64,000 bases of DNA from Pseudonocardia xinjiangensis (GTDB lineage Bacteria; Actinomycetota; Actinomycetes; Mycobacteriales; Pseudonocardiaceae). Below the pieces are notes generated by a model. That model made no database searches. It was not told where the DNA came from and worked only from the letters and a program-made list of their open reading frames with translations. Shown one piece after another: positions 1 to 8,374 of the stretch (positions within the stretch are counted from its first letter, which is position 1; every line of letters begins with the position of its first letter). Where the stretch lies: positions 31,956-95,955 of the forward strand of contig NZ_JAAXKY010000006.1 in the NCBI RefSeq assembly GCF_012911925.1. Direction: 5' to 3'. A program made the position numbers and the translations under genes.

Positions 1-70
1 GATCTCCAGCACGGGCGAACGGTCTCACCGACAAGAAATCTTGTCAAGGGACGGAAGGGGCCGCCCCGGA

Positions 71-125
71 GTTCAGGAAAGCCACTTTCCTGTCCTCAGA
101 GGGCGGGAAAGTGGCTTTCCTGAAC
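71..125. repeat. Perfect 20-bp-arm inverted repeat (copy 1)
   Basis: Two perfectly complementary 20-base arms (71-90 and 106-125, beginning GTTCAGGAAAGCCACTTTCC) enclose a 15-base loop. It lies just past the end of the leftward gene that stops at 152. A second copy of the same arms, with a different loop, lies at 54160-54214, again just beyond the 3' end of a leftward gene. There is no T-tract, so it may be a dispersed palindromic repeat that also ends transcription. Confidence 0.8.
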
Positions 126-151
126 CGGCGGGGACGCTCCCGCGAGCGCGT

Positions 152-724
152 TCACGGCGTCCGTCCCATCATCGCGAGCAGCTCAGCCTGCGCCCCGGCT
201 CCGGCCGCGACCTCGACCCGCGCGCCGATCACCCCGATCTCCCGGTACGTCGACTCCATCGAGCCGAACCAGGCCCGCACGGCCGCGACGGCCTCGGCGT
301 CCATCGTCTCGTCGGCCCCCAGCGCCCGAGCCAGGTCGACGGCGTGGACGAGGTGGTCGGCGGCGAGCTGCATGGCGTACTCGCGGCCGGGGTGGTCGCC
401 GAAGGACAGGTGCACGACGCGGTCCATCGCCCCCTCGGCGAAGACGGCGGACAGCGCCCGCGCGGCCGCGTCGTCGAATGCGCTCACCGGGTCGCCGCCG
501 AGCAGGTCGCCCTCGAACCGGGAGCCGACCTCCCCGATCGTCGCTCCGGCGAAGAGCGGGGGCGCCCACAGCTCCTCCTCGACGAGATGGCGGACCAGAT
601 CGCGCACCGTCCAGCCGGGAAGGGGTGTCGGTGCGTCCCAGCGACCGTCGACGGCGTGCACCTGCGCGCCGAACTCCGCGCTGCACCGGGCGTAGATCTG
701 GCGGACGTCCACCCGGGTGAGCAT
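152..724 (-). CDS. TIGR03086-family protein (DinB/maleylpyruvate isomerase-like fold)
   Basis: A 190-residue protein of the actinobacterial TIGR03086 group, related to mycothiol-dependent maleylpyruvate isomerase and DinB four-helix metal-binding proteins. The family signature LPGWTVRDLVRHLVEEE lies around residues 34-50 and the second histidine-containing helix (DHLVHAVDLARAL) around 122-135; the C-terminal MxGR motif is typical. Substrate is unknown. It is divergent from the AraC-type gene that begins about 80 bases away, so the two may share a promoter region. A second member of the family is encoded at 14952-15521. Overlapping open frames on the other strand are judged to be shadows. Confidence 0.8.
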   Translation of the reverse strand: MLTRVDVRQIYARCSAEFGAQVHAVDGRWDAPTPLPGWTVRDLVRHLVEEELWAPPLFAGATIGEVGSRFEGDLLGGDPVSAFDDAAARALSAVFAEGAMDRVVHLSFGDHPGREYAMQLAADHLVHAVDLARALGADETMDAEAVAAVRAWFGSMESTYREIGVIGARVEVAAGAGAQAELLAMMGRTP

Positions 725-805
725 GCCCCCTCAGCAGGCCCTTCCAGAACCCCCGGCCGGGCCGCGGCTCTCGGAGTTGTCGGGGGTGGCGGGCATGCTG
801 GACCT

Positions 806-1633
806 GTGCCGGAGCCTGCTGCGCCCACCACGAGTGAGTCCGGCCTGCTCGGGGTGCGCGATGTCGGCTTCTCCCTGGAGCGATTTCCGCCCGCACCCGA
901 TCTGGCCGGGCTCGTCGAGCGCCACTGGCTGGTGTCCTGGGATCTGCCGCCGGGGCAAGATGCGTCGGTCACGCTGCTGCCGCACCCGTGCGTCAACCTC
1001 GTGCTCGACGGGGGGCGGCTGGCGGTCTCGGGGGTGGGCCGCGACCGGTTCACCTACGGCTACCGCGAGTCGGGCCGGGTGTTCGGCGTGAAGTTCCGGC
1101 CGGGAGCCTTCCTGCCGTTCCTGCGTGCGCCCGTCTCCCACATCACCGACGCGGTGCTGCCGGCCGAGCAGCTGTGGGGCCCCGCCGCAGACCGGCTGGC
1201 CACGCGGATGACGGCGGCGCCCGGCGTCGACGACCTCGTCCGGCTGGTCGAGGCCTTCCTTCGGGAGCGCAGGCCCCCGCACGACCCGCAGGTGGAGCTG
1301 GTCGGCCGGATCGTCGTGGCTCTGCTGCACGACCGCACGATCAGCCGCGTCGACGACGTCACCCAGCGGTTCGGCATCAGCCCGCGCACGCTGCAGCGGC
1401 TGTTCCAACGCTACGTCGGGGTCAGCCCGAAGTGGGTGCTGCGCCGCTACCGGCTGCACGAGGCCGCGGCGGCGCTCGCCAGGGAGCAGCACCGGCCGTG
1501 GGCGGAGGTCGCCGCCGAGCTGGGCTACTTCGACCAGTCCCACTTCATCCGCGACTTCACCACGGCGGTCGGTCTGACGCCGGCGGCCTACGCCCAGGCC
1601 TGCCTGCAGTCGCGGGCCCCGGTCAGCGCCTGA
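806..1633 (+). CDS. AraC-family transcriptional regulator with DUF6597-like N-terminal domain
   Basis: About 275 residues. The N-terminal half (PDLAGLVERHWLVSWDLP...) matches the small sensor-like domain found in AraC proteins of the DUF6597 type; the C-terminal 100 residues hold the double helix-turn-helix (DDVTQRFGISPRTLQRLFQRYVGVSPKWVLRRYRLHEA) followed by the AraC signature WAEVAAELGYFDQSHFIRDF. The open frame extends far upstream, but only the part from about 806 has family similarity; GTG at 806 was chosen, with GTG at 854 as an alternative. Probably a DNA-binding regulator; its target could be the divergent TIGR03086 gene. Confidence 0.82.
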   Translation: MPEPAAPTTSESGLLGVRDVGFSLERFPPAPDLAGLVERHWLVSWDLPPGQDASVTLLPHPCVNLVLDGGRLAVSGVGRDRFTYGYRESGRVFGVKFRPGAFLPFLRAPVSHITDAVLPAEQLWGPAADRLATRMTAAPGVDDLVRLVEAFLRERRPPHDPQVELVGRIVVALLHDRTISRVDDVTQRFGISPRTLQRLFQRYVGVSPKWVLRRYRLHEAAAALAREQHRPWAEVAAELGYFDQSHFIRDFTTAVGLTPAAYAQACLQSRAPVSA

Positions 1634-1736
1634 CCCCACCGCGCACACCTGATGGCCATCGCACACACGTCCTGCGGTGTGCACGGTGGCCACTGGATGT
1701 GCACCGCGCAGTGATCGGATGCGGGATGCTGGCGCC

Positions 1737-2459
1737 GTGACCGGTCTCCGCGTGCGCCGGGGCGGCGGCAGCGCCCCCGTCGTGTTGTTGCTGCACGGGC
1801 TCGGCGCCACCTCGGAGGTGTGGGACGGGGTCGTGGACGCTCTCGGCGACCGTGCCTGGGTGGCGCCCGACCTGCCCGGGCACGGCGGGTCGGATCCGCT
1901 GCCGCACTACACGTTCCCCGCGGTGGCCGCAGCGGTGGCCGACCTGGTCGACCCCGCAGGCACGGTGGCCGTCGGGCACTCGTTCGGCGGGGTCGTCGCG
2001 CTCCACCTCGCGAGCCGCCCCGGCGTCCGTGCGGTGGTCGGACTCGGGATCAAGGTCGCCTGGACCGACGACGAGCTCGCCCGCGCCGCGAAGGTCGCCG
2101 CCCGGGAGCCCGTGCGCTTCGACACCCGCGCCGAGGCCGTAGCCCGCCACCTGCGCGTCGCCGGACTCGACGGCCTGGTCGGGCCGGACCAGCCGGCGGC
2201 GGCCGCGGGCGTCGTCGAGGAGGGCGGCCGCTGGCGCCCCACCCTCGACCCCCGCGCCTTCGGCGTCGGCGAACCGGGTGTCGCTGCCCTGCTCGCCGCG
2301 GCCCCCGTCCCGGTGGTGCTGGCCCGGGGGGAGCACGACCCGATGGTCAGCTCCGCCGACCTGCTGGCGCTCGCCCCGAACTCCGTCGACCTGCCCGGGC
2401 TCGGCCACAACGCCCACGTGGAGTCCCCGGCTGCGGTCGCGGCGCTGATCCCGGCCTAG
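1737..2459 (+). CDS. Alpha/beta-fold hydrolase
   Basis: A 240-residue protein from GTG at 1737; upstream in-frame starts lack similarity. It has the HG oxyanion motif (VVLLLHGLG, about residues 15-23), the nucleophile elbow GHSFGG with Ser82, an acid residue in ARGEHDP and the catalytic His in GLGHNAHVE near the C-terminus. This is a complete alpha/beta hydrolase triad, of a size seen in small esterases and lactonases. Substrate cannot be told. It is followed by a ykkC-family riboswitch belonging to the next gene. Confidence 0.85.
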   Translation: MTGLRVRRGGGSAPVVLLLHGLGATSEVWDGVVDALGDRAWVAPDLPGHGGSDPLPHYTFPAVAAAVADLVDPAGTVAVGHSFGGVVALHLASRPGVRAVVGLGIKVAWTDDELARAAKVAAREPVRFDTRAEAVARHLRVAGLDGLVGPDQPAAAAGVVEEGGRWRPTLDPRAFGVGEPGVAALLAAAPVPVVLARGEHDPMVSSADLLALAPNSVDLPGLGHNAHVESPAAVAALIPA

Positions 2460-2492
2460 CCGCCGTGTTACGGTCCGAAACAGCATGTGGTT

Positions 2493-2632
2493 GCGCCTAG
2501 GGTTCCGCTGACCGTCCGCCTCCCATCCGACAATCAGGGCGGCCCAGGCCTGGACCGAGCGGCGCCACGGCGAGGCTGTCCGCCTGGACGTCTGGTCGAC
2601 ACCTGACGGGATAAAAGCCCCGAGGGCTCCGT
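2493..2632 (+). promoter_or_regulatory. ykkC-family riboswitch, probably guanidine-I class
   Basis: The ykkC consensus blocks occur in order: CTAGGGTTCCG at 2497-2507, CTGGACCGAG at 2550-2559, an ACAC at 2599-2602, and ACGGGATAAAAGCCC at 2606-2620. These match the conserved core of guanidine-I (ykkC subtype 1) aptamers. The 3' flank GGCTCC (2625-2630) is complementary to the ribosome binding segment GGAGCC (2669-2674) of the next gene, which suggests translational control by RBS sequestration. A small hairpin, CCCAC/GTGGG, lies between (2643-2657). Related ykkC subtypes bind ppGpp, PRPP or nucleotides, so the ligand is inferred. Confidence 0.82.
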
Positions 2633-2680
2633 GTTCGACCTGCCCACTTTCTTGTGGGATCGACTCCAGGAGCCACCGTG

Positions 2681-3574
2681 GTGACTGCCCCTCTGACCGC
2701 TGACCTCGCCTCGTCGACCGACCCGTCCGCCGGAGTCGGTGGCGCGTTCGTCGCGATCACCTTGTTCGCCGCGCTGCTCCACGCGACGTGGAACGCGATG
2801 GCTCACGCAGTGCCGGACCGGCTGGTCGGCTTCGGCCTCATCGGGGTCGCCTACACGCTTGTCGGCGGGGCCGTCGCCGTCGGGCTCGGCCTGCCACCTG
2901 CGTCGGTGTGGCCGCTCATCCTGGCCTCGGCGGCCTTGCACGTCGCCTACAACCTGCTGCTGCTCACCAGCTTCCAGCTCGGCGAGTTCAGCCAGGTCTA
3001 CCCGGTGGCGCGCGGAACGGCCCCGTGGCTCGTCGTGGTGATCGAGGTCGCGGTGCTCGGCCGGACCCTGCCGCTCTGGCAGCTGGTCGGTGTCCTCGTC
3101 ATGTCGGCCGGGCTCATCAGTCTGGCGCTCGAGGGCGGTCGCTTCTCCCGGGCGCAGCTTCCCGCGTTGGGCGCGGCGGTGGCGACGGGGGCATGCATCG
3201 CGGCCTACACCGTCGTCGACGCCCAGGCGGTGGCGACGGCGGCCGTGCCGGTCTACGCAGCCTGGATGTTCCTGCTCCAGGGCCCGGTGGTGCCCGTCAT
3301 CGCGCTCATGGCCCGGGGCCGCGGCCTACTGACCGGGACCAGCCGCTCGACGATGACGCGCGGCCTCGCCGGCGGGCTCGTCTCCCTCCTCGCCTACGGG
3401 CTCGTGCTCTACGCCCAGACCAGCGGCGCGACCGCCGCCGTCGCCGCACTCCGGGAGAGCAGCATCGTCTTCGGAGCGATCATCGGGACCGTGGTGCTGA
3501 AGGAGCGCTTCGGGCTCTCACGCATCGCGGCGGCGATCATCGTCACCGTGGGCATCGTATTGATCACTCTCTGA
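2681..3574 (+). CDS. EamA/DMT-superfamily transporter under ykkC riboswitch control
   Basis: A membrane protein of about 297 residues with roughly ten hydrophobic segments arranged as two EamA repeats, typical of the 10-TM drug/metabolite transporter superfamily. Tandem GTG codons at 2678 and 2681 are both possible starts; 2681 gives the better distance to AGGAG at 2668-2672. That RBS can pair with the end of the upstream riboswitch. If the aptamer is guanidine-I, this would be a guanidinium or related cation exporter; guanidine-I RNAs usually control SMR-type or other exporters and urea-degradation genes, so an EamA partner is less usual. It ends at a hairpin facing the convergent yajQ gene. 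Confidence 0.87.
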   Translation: MTAPLTADLASSTDPSAGVGGAFVAITLFAALLHATWNAMAHAVPDRLVGFGLIGVAYTLVGGAVAVGLGLPPASVWPLILASAALHVAYNLLLLTSFQLGEFSQVYPVARGTAPWLVVVIEVAVLGRTLPLWQLVGVLVMSAGLISLALEGGRFSRAQLPALGAAVATGACIAAYTVVDAQAVATAAVPVYAAWMFLLQGPVVPVIALMARGRGLLTGTSRSTMTRGLAGGLVSLLAYGLVLYAQTSGATAAVAALRESSIVFGAIIGTVVLKERFGLSRIAAAIIVTVGIVLITL

Positions 3575-3585
3575 AGGTGACGTGA

Positions 3586-3621
3586 CGTCGGTGCGGCTCG
3601 CCAGGGGCAGCCACACCGACG
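3586..3621. terminator. Hairpin between convergent genes
   Basis: CGTCGGTG at 3586-3593 pairs with CACCGACG at 3614-3621, with partial extension of the stem inward. It lies between the converging ends of the EamA transporter and yajQ genes and could terminate both. No T-run is present, as is common in this GC-rich group. Confidence 0.55.
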
Positions 3622-3639
3622 GTCACGCTCATCGTCGCC

Positions 3640-4131
3640 CTACCGGTAGTTGGTGAACTGCAGGGCGATCCCGAAGTCCTTGCCCTTGAGCAGCGCGATG
3701 ACGGCCTGCAGGTCGTCCTTCTTCTTGCCTGACACGCGCAGCTGGTCGCCCTGGATCTGGGCCTGCACGCCCTTCAGCTTCTCGTCCCGGATGGCCTTGC
3801 TGATCTCCTTGGCCTTGTCCGACTCGATGCCCTGCAGGATCTTGCCGTTGACCTTGTAGATCTTCCCGGACACCGCGGGCTCGCCGGCCTCGAACGCCTT
3901 CAGCGAGATGTTCCGCTTGATCAGCTTCTCCTTGAAGACCTCGACGGCCGCCATGGCCCGCTCCTCGGTCTCCGACTCGATCGTCAGAGCCCCCTCACCG
4001 GCCCAGGCGATCGAGGTCCCCGTCCCGCGGAAGTCGAAGCGCTGCGAGAGCTCCTTCGCCGCCTGGTTGAGGGCGTTGTCGACCTCCTGCCGGTCGACCT
4101 TGCTCACCACGTCGAACGACGGGTCAGCCAT
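3640..4131 (-). CDS. yajQ: YajQ-family cyclic di-GMP/nucleotide-binding protein
   Basis: A 163-residue protein matching the YajQ (UPF0234) family over its full length, from [23 protein letters not shown] at the N-terminus to [13 protein letters not shown] at the C-terminus. The family has two ferredoxin-like domains and has been described as binding cyclic di-GMP and nucleic acids or tRNA-related factors. Two adjacent ATG codons are possible; the second (4131) is preferred from family alignments known for the N-terminus ([10 protein letters not shown]). It sits next to the tRNA-Tyr gene, just outside the integrated element. Confidence 0.92.
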   Translation of the reverse strand: MADPSFDVVSKVDRQEVDNALNQAAKELSQRFDFRGTGTSIAWAGEGALTIESETEERAMAAVEVFKEKLIKRNISLKAFEAGEPAVSGKIYKVNGKILQGIESDKAKEISKAIRDEKLKGVQAQIQGDQLRVSGKKKDDLQAVIALLKGKDFGIALQFTNYR

Positions 4132-4211
4132 CACGTGCCTCCTTGGTGACCGGGCCGCTGCTGGACCCGGTTCATCGCTGTCGTATCCTCATACCCGCGC
4201 CACGGCGCACT

Positions 4212-4293
4212 GGCAGGTTGCCCGAGTGGCCAAAGGGAGCGGACTGTAAATCCGTCGGCTTAGCCTACGAAGGTTCGAATCCTTCACCTGCCA
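4212..4293 (+). tRNA. tRNA-Tyr(GTA)
   Basis: An 82-base class II tRNA with a 7-bp acceptor stem (GGCAGGT/ACCTGCC), a long variable arm, T-loop GGTTCGAATCC and anticodon GTA in the loop ACTGTAAATC. Its 3' part from 4243 is the left copy of a 60-bp direct repeat whose second copy lies at 13448-13507, so it is the attachment site of the integrated element, and the gene is kept intact on this side. The 3' CCA is not fully encoded after the discriminator A. Confidence 0.97.
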
Positions 4294-4302
4294 CACCCAG
4301 GC
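4243..4302 (+). repeat. attL: 60-bp direct repeat overlapping the tRNA-Tyr 3' end
   Basis: Exactly identical to 13448-13507. It runs from the anticodon loop of tRNA-Tyr through the 3' end of the gene and nine bases beyond. Weaker similarity continues for about 80 more bases through the terminator hairpin on both sides. This is the attachment-core arrangement of AICE elements that integrate through a tyrosine recombinase. Confidence 0.93.
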
Positions 4303-4304
4303 GG

Positions 4305-4347
4305 AACGGCCCCTGAACTGCGGAAACGCAGGACAGGGGCCGTTCTG
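4305..4347 (+). terminator. Terminator-like hairpin after tRNA-Tyr
   Basis: AACGGCCCCTG and CAGGGGCCGTT form an 11-bp stem, with a smaller internal hairpin CTGCGGAAACGCAG in the loop. A near-identical hairpin follows the partial tRNA copy at attR (13510-13552), showing that this segment belongs to the duplicated attachment region. Confidence 0.75.
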
Positions 4348-4415
4348 CTGTGGGCCGGCTGTGTCCGGCTGCATCCCACCAGTTACGGGTATCCACGGAC
4401 GCATCACGGACGCGA

Positions 4416-5798
4416 TCATGAACCGCCGTCCCGGAGAGCCTGCTCGACCCGTCGGCGGAGCGCGTCGTCCTGGCCAGCGATGCACTTGGCGTAGACCCGA
4501 AGCAAGACGTCGACGCTGTGGCCGGCCCAGGCAGCTATCTGAGGAGCGGGCACACCTCCGTTAAGCCACGTCGACACGGCCGCGTGCCGGAGGTCGTAGG
4601 GGCGGCGAGCGAGCGGTGAGGCGGCTTCCTCCGGAATGAAGGCCGTGGTTCGGGCGGAGGCCCACAGCCGGCCGTAGAGGCTTTCCGAGAGCGGGCCGCC
4701 TCGCACACCGCGGAACAGCCGGCCGTCGGGGGCTGTGCCGTGCTCCTCGAGGTGTTCGCGTAGGAGCGCGGTCAGCTCCGGCGGAGACGGCACGATCCGC
4801 ACTTCCTCTGTGCCGCGGTGCTTGAGCTGGCGGGGCTCACGACGAGTGCCCGACTGGCTCCATGAGCGGCCGGCGGACGGCGCGGAGGTGGTCAGGTACA
4901 GCTCGCCCCAGCCCTTCGCCGGCAGCGACAGCGCTTCCTTCCTCAAGTCGACTGCTTCACCGGGTCGTAGCGCGGCGTAGTACATGACTGCGAAGAACGC
5001 GACCAGGCGGTCACCGGAGGGCAGTCGCCGGACAGCTGCGAGGAGCGCACGCGCCTGGCCGTGGTTGATGACGACGCGCGGGTTGACGGCCTCCGTGACC
5101 TTCGGTGCCCGCCATTTGATCGCCGCAATCGGGTTGGCTGTGAGGTGCCCGAGCTCCACGGCGTACTCGACCGCGTTGTAGAAGATCGCCCGCTTGCGGC
5201 TCACCGTGGCCGCGGCCGCCGGCTTTCCATCCATCCGCAGCGCGAGGGCGTCGAGGGCGGGTCTCAGCACCGCCAGGTCGGCGAGATCAGCGACGGGTCG
5301 TGTGTGCGCCGCGATCCATCGTTGTGCGCGGATCAGTTCCCCCGGAGGCGGACCCGCCGCACGACGTCGAGCGTTGAACGACCATCCATAGAGCACGGCC
5401 CGCATGGTCGTATCCGCCGGCCTGCTCTTGGTCGAGGAGAGCAACGCCGGTGTCACCGTGGCAAGTGACTCGGCGATGCCTTGGCGGCTCTTGCCGGCCG
5501 CGTGCGGCCACTTCATGTCGACATAGGTGCACGCGTGCTCGTACCAGCTTGTCAGCGCCAGATCTTCCGGTTGCCAGGAGACTGGCCGGCCGGTAGCCAC
5601 ATCGAACGGTTCGCCCTGCCTGGCCAGACTCAGCAGATCAGCGCGGAAGCTCTCGGCGAGCGCGCGCGTGGTGAAGCTGTCGTGCCACTCCTTCCGCCCG
5701 ACGACCCACCGAACCCGGTATGTCGTGCCGCTCCGCCAGGCGCGCTTCGTCACTCCCCACACCCGCACGTCGTAGGTAGCGCCGTCACGGCCGCTCAT
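4416..5798 (-). CDS. int: Tyrosine-type site-specific integrase (AICE Int)
   Basis: A 460-residue tyrosine recombinase. Catalytic residues visible: Arg278 in AALRPGEAVDL, Arg404 in YDLRHAAVSTWL, His427 in WAGHSVDVLL, and the nucleophile Tyr436 in RVYAKC. An N-terminal arm-binding part and a central SAM-like domain precede the catalytic domain. The ATG at 5798 was chosen because it overlaps the TGA of xis (ATGA) and fits the family; the open frame continues upstream only as a shadow of xis/repSA. The gene lies next to attL, as usual for AICE integrases. It should recombine the tRNA-Tyr site with the element's attachment site. Confidence 0.95.
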   Translation of the reverse strand: MSGRDGATYDVRVWGVTKRAWRSGTTYRVRWVVGRKEWHDSFTTRALAESFRADLLSLARQGEPFDVATGRPVSWQPEDLALTSWYEHACTYVDMKWPHAAGKSRQGIAESLATVTPALLSSTKSRPADTTMRAVLYGWSFNARRRAAGPPPGELIRAQRWIAAHTRPVADLADLAVLRPALDALALRMDGKPAAAATVSRKRAIFYNAVEYAVELGHLTANPIAAIKWRAPKVTEAVNPRVVINHGQARALLAAVRRLPSGDRLVAFFAVMYYAALRPGEAVDLRKEALSLPAKGWGELYLTTSAPSAGRSWSQSGTRREPRQLKHRGTEEVRIVPSPPELTALLREHLEEHGTAPDGRLFRGVRGGPLSESLYGRLWASARTTAFIPEEAASPLARRPYDLRHAAVSTWLNGGVPAPQIAAWAGHSVDVLLRVYAKCIAGQDDALRRRVEQALRDGGS

Positions 5799-6004
5799 GC
5801 CACGTCTCCGAGCGCAGCAAGCCAGGCGTCGAAATCGGCTCGGCGGATGCGGATTGCCCCGTTCGGGAGCCGGATGCAGCGCGGGCCCTTCCGGACCTGC
5901 CGCCACTGGTAGAAGGTCGATCGGGCTATCTGCAGCTCCGCACACACCTGATCCACCGTCAGATGCTCCGTCGCTCCCCGCACCCCGGTTGCCGATCGCT
6001 TCAC
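5795..6004 (-). CDS. xis: Excisionase-type helix-turn-helix protein (Xis)
   Basis: A 69-residue MerR/excisionase-like winged helix: HLTVDQVCAELQIARSTFYQWRQVRKGPRCIRLPNG is the helix-turn-helix with the aromatic SxFYxW feature, followed by the wing and the IRRADFDAWLA helix. It overlaps repSA upstream and int downstream by four bases each, so the three are translated as a coupled unit. In pSAM2-like elements Xis directs the integrase toward excision. Confidence 0.9.
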   Translation of the reverse strand: MKRSATGVRGATEHLTVDQVCAELQIARSTFYQWRQVRKGPRCIRLPNGAIRIRRADFDAWLAALGDVA

Positions 6005-7647
6005 GCTGCCGCCCCCTCCGGTAGCTGACTACTAGCGACGAGCTGCGCGGCCTCATAGTCGGCTTTCCAGCGTTGGCGTTCGGAGATCGCCGACAGCAGA
6101 AGCGCAGGTCGAGTGGGGACGTCGGGATCACCGGGCTTGGTGCGTTCCCACTCGAACGGTCCGTCGTCGACGGCGTAGCCGGGGCGGACGCCGGCCTTGT
6201 CGAGGAGTTGCCGAACGAACTGGGCGCGTTCGGTGGCGTGGTCGGCGAGGGTCTTGCCCGACCATTTGCGGGAGACGAGAACGCGGCGTCCGGCGATGCC
6301 GAGGTGTTCGGCTTTGTGTGCCTTGCCCTTGCACTGTCCCGGCGTGGTGGAGAGGCGGGCGCCCTTGGGTTGGATGCCGTAGAGCAGCCACACCGGGCAG
6401 CGGGGCGAGCAGGGTGTGATGCGGAGTTCGGCGACGAGTCGGCGGTGGTGTGCGCGCATCCGTTCGGTGGCGTTGTCGTCGATGCCGGCGGCGCGGGCGA
6501 CGTCTTTGGTCAGGTATTTGGTGAGGTAGCCGATGTGGCGGCCGGCTTCTTCGGTGCCGCCGAGGATGCCTTTCACGTGTACCTGCGTCCCGAACTGCAC
6601 GACGTGGGCGGGGCGGGTCAGGTCTTCGCAGGCTTCGTCGAAGGTGGGCAGGGGTTCGCGGGTGTCGGGGTCGACGAAGCCCTTGGCGCGGTCGTCCCAG
6701 CGCGGCAGGTGGTTCCCTGAGTAGATCTGCACGTCGTGCGCCGGCCACCAGACTTGGTGGTAGGTGGCGGCGGCGATGGCGCGGAGTTCAGCCCGGGGGA
6801 TGGTGCCGCGGATGGCGGCGTGGAAGTGCGGGGCGCCGCGGCGTTGGGGTTCGACGGTGCCGAAGTACTGCACGTCCCAGCCGACGCAGCGGCGCGTGTT
6901 CTGCCAGAACCGGTTGACGATCTTCGGGAAGTGGATCGCGTCCCGGGCGGCGCGCCGGTAGTCGTAGCTGTCGGGGTCGAGCGCAGCCCCGTTGTTGTCG
7001 ACGCGGCCGTAGGAGTCGAGGGTGAGGGTGAGGAAGGTGGAGGGCCGGTAGCGGCCTCCGAACACCCGGCCCACTGTCCTGTTCTCCACCGGACGGCGCG
7101 GCAGGTTGGGTGCGTCCTGACGTCGGCGGGTTGAGCGTTTGCGCGCGGGCTTGTCCGGCGGGTCGAGTGGTTCGAGCCGGCCGGTGACTCCCGCAGCGCG
7201 GAGGGCGTCGTCCAGTTCAGCGACGGTCTCTCGGATCTCCTCACATTCCTCGTCGTCCCCGTCGGCGCGGGCGGCCTGGTAGGCGGCGTGCAGGTCTGCC
7301 CGCGCGGCGAGCAGCTGCTTCTGCTCCGCGGTGGGGTCCGGCCGGGCGGGGACGGGTTCTTCCTCGAGGTGCCAACCCTGGCGGCACTGGGCCATGCGCA
7401 GTCGCCGGTTCTTCTCCGCGCAGGGCCGACACAGATCCTCCCGACGTGCCCCACACGGCACCGGCACGACATCCACGCGACCCGTGGTGAGATCGATCCG
7501 GCGCATTGCGAGTGGGCGCACGCACACGCCGTGGTCCTCGGCGAGCTGGCGGGCGACGTCCCCGGTCAGGGCGAGCAGGGCCTTCTGCGCGCGGGTGAGC
7601 TGGTCGTGATCGACCACAGCCGGTGTTGCGTCGGTGGGTGTGCTCAT
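6001..7647 (-). CDS. repSA: RepSA-type rolling-circle replication initiator
   Basis: A 548-residue replication initiator of the AICE RepSA family. An N-terminal cysteine-rich segment (CRPCAEKNRR about residue 73, with other Cys residues) is followed by the initiator core with FLTLTLDSYG at about 205 and the metal-binding HFH motif in GAPHFHAAIRG at 272-280. Family knowledge: such proteins nick the element's origin and allow autonomous circular replication after excision. It overlaps the truncated transfer gene upstream by four bases (ATGA) and xis downstream. Confidence 0.92.
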   Translation of the reverse strand: MSTPTDATPAVVDHDQLTRAQKALLALTGDVARQLAEDHGVCVRPLAMRRIDLTTGRVDVVPVPCGARREDLCRPCAEKNRRLRMAQCRQGWHLEEEPVPARPDPTAEQKQLLAARADLHAAYQAARADGDDEECEEIRETVAELDDALRAAGVTGRLEPLDPPDKPARKRSTRRRQDAPNLPRRPVENRTVGRVFGGRYRPSTFLTLTLDSYGRVDNNGAALDPDSYDYRRAARDAIHFPKIVNRFWQNTRRCVGWDVQYFGTVEPQRRGAPHFHAAIRGTIPRAELRAIAAATYHQVWWPAHDVQIYSGNHLPRWDDRAKGFVDPDTREPLPTFDEACEDLTRPAHVVQFGTQVHVKGILGGTEEAGRHIGYLTKYLTKDVARAAGIDDNATERMRAHHRRLVAELRITPCSPRCPVWLLYGIQPKGARLSTTPGQCKGKAHKAEHLGIAGRRVLVSRKWSGKTLADHATERAQFVRQLLDKAGVRPGYAVDDGPFEWERTKPGDPDVPTRPALLLSAISERQRWKADYEAAQLVASSQLPEGAAA

Positions 7648-8372
7648 GCAACACCGCCAGCGGCGGCCGGGACGCGGGCGGGCAGGGTCAGCAGCTCGCC
7701 CGTCCCGGTCGAAGTCGGCTCGGCGACGAACGTTTCGAGGGCTTTGATCGTCTCGTCCGGCACCCAGCCCGCACGGACGCGGAGAGGTTCGCGGATGCCT
7801 TCGCCGAACAGGAAGCCCACGCCGGCCTCGGATTCGCCGATGCGGTTGGCCCAGGCGCCGCGGTCATAGGCGTGTTCGCCGAGCACCATCGCCACGTGGC
7901 TCTTGGAGGCGACGCGCAGGCAGATGCGGCGCGGGAACAGCTCGCGGACGGGGACGGTGTCTTTGGTGGGTTCCTGCACGTAGCCGCGCACGGTGTAGCC
8001 GAGCGCCCGACCCTGCGTCGTTAGGAGGGCGACGCGTTCGGTGATGGCTTCGCGGGTTTTGCGGTCGCCGACGTAGCGGATCAGGGCGCCGATCTCGTCG
8101 AACTCCAGCAGCTCCAACGGGTGCTCCCGCGAGATCGGCACGGTGCGGACGCGTCCGGCGTGTTCGGCCTTGCGGGCTTCCATGCCCTCGACCAGGTCGT
8201 CGAGCAAGGCGAGTGCGTCCTTGGAGGTGACGGCGTAGCGGTGGAAGATCCGCCGGCCGTAGGCCAACTCCATCCCCTTCGGGTCGATCCCCGACACCCG
8301 CACCAGCCCGTCGCGGATGGCCGGGGCGATGGAGACGATCGGCGACCAGGAGACCGAGTTCTTTCCGGCAGC
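7644..8372 (-). pseudogene. Truncated FtsK/TraB-like DNA translocase (AICE Tra remnant)
   Basis: The C-terminal part of an AICE double-stranded DNA transfer protein. From about 8372 the minus-strand frame reads AAGKNSVSWSPIVSIAPAIRDG and then RVSGIDPKGMELAYGRRIF. That is, it starts in the middle of the Walker A loop, preceded directly by TGA. The remaining part includes the family C-terminus ICLRVASKSHVAMVLGEHAYDRGAW. The nearest start, GTG at 8303, would give 219 residues without an ATP-binding loop. The membrane and nucleotide-binding parts are lost where the plus-strand cargo begins, so conjugative transfer should be inactive. Confidence 0.85.
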
Positions 8373-8374
8373 TC

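Noticed and set aside
41..805. Long N-terminal extension of the AraC regulator
   Set aside because: It is antisense to the TIGR03086 gene and has no similarity; the domain starts only after about 806.
2493..2632. Riboswitch as ppGpp or PRPP subtype
   Set aside because: Not excluded, but a transporter downstream and the near-canonical ACGGGATAAAAGCCC core fit guanidine-I better than the amino-acid or purine gene contexts of the other subtypes.
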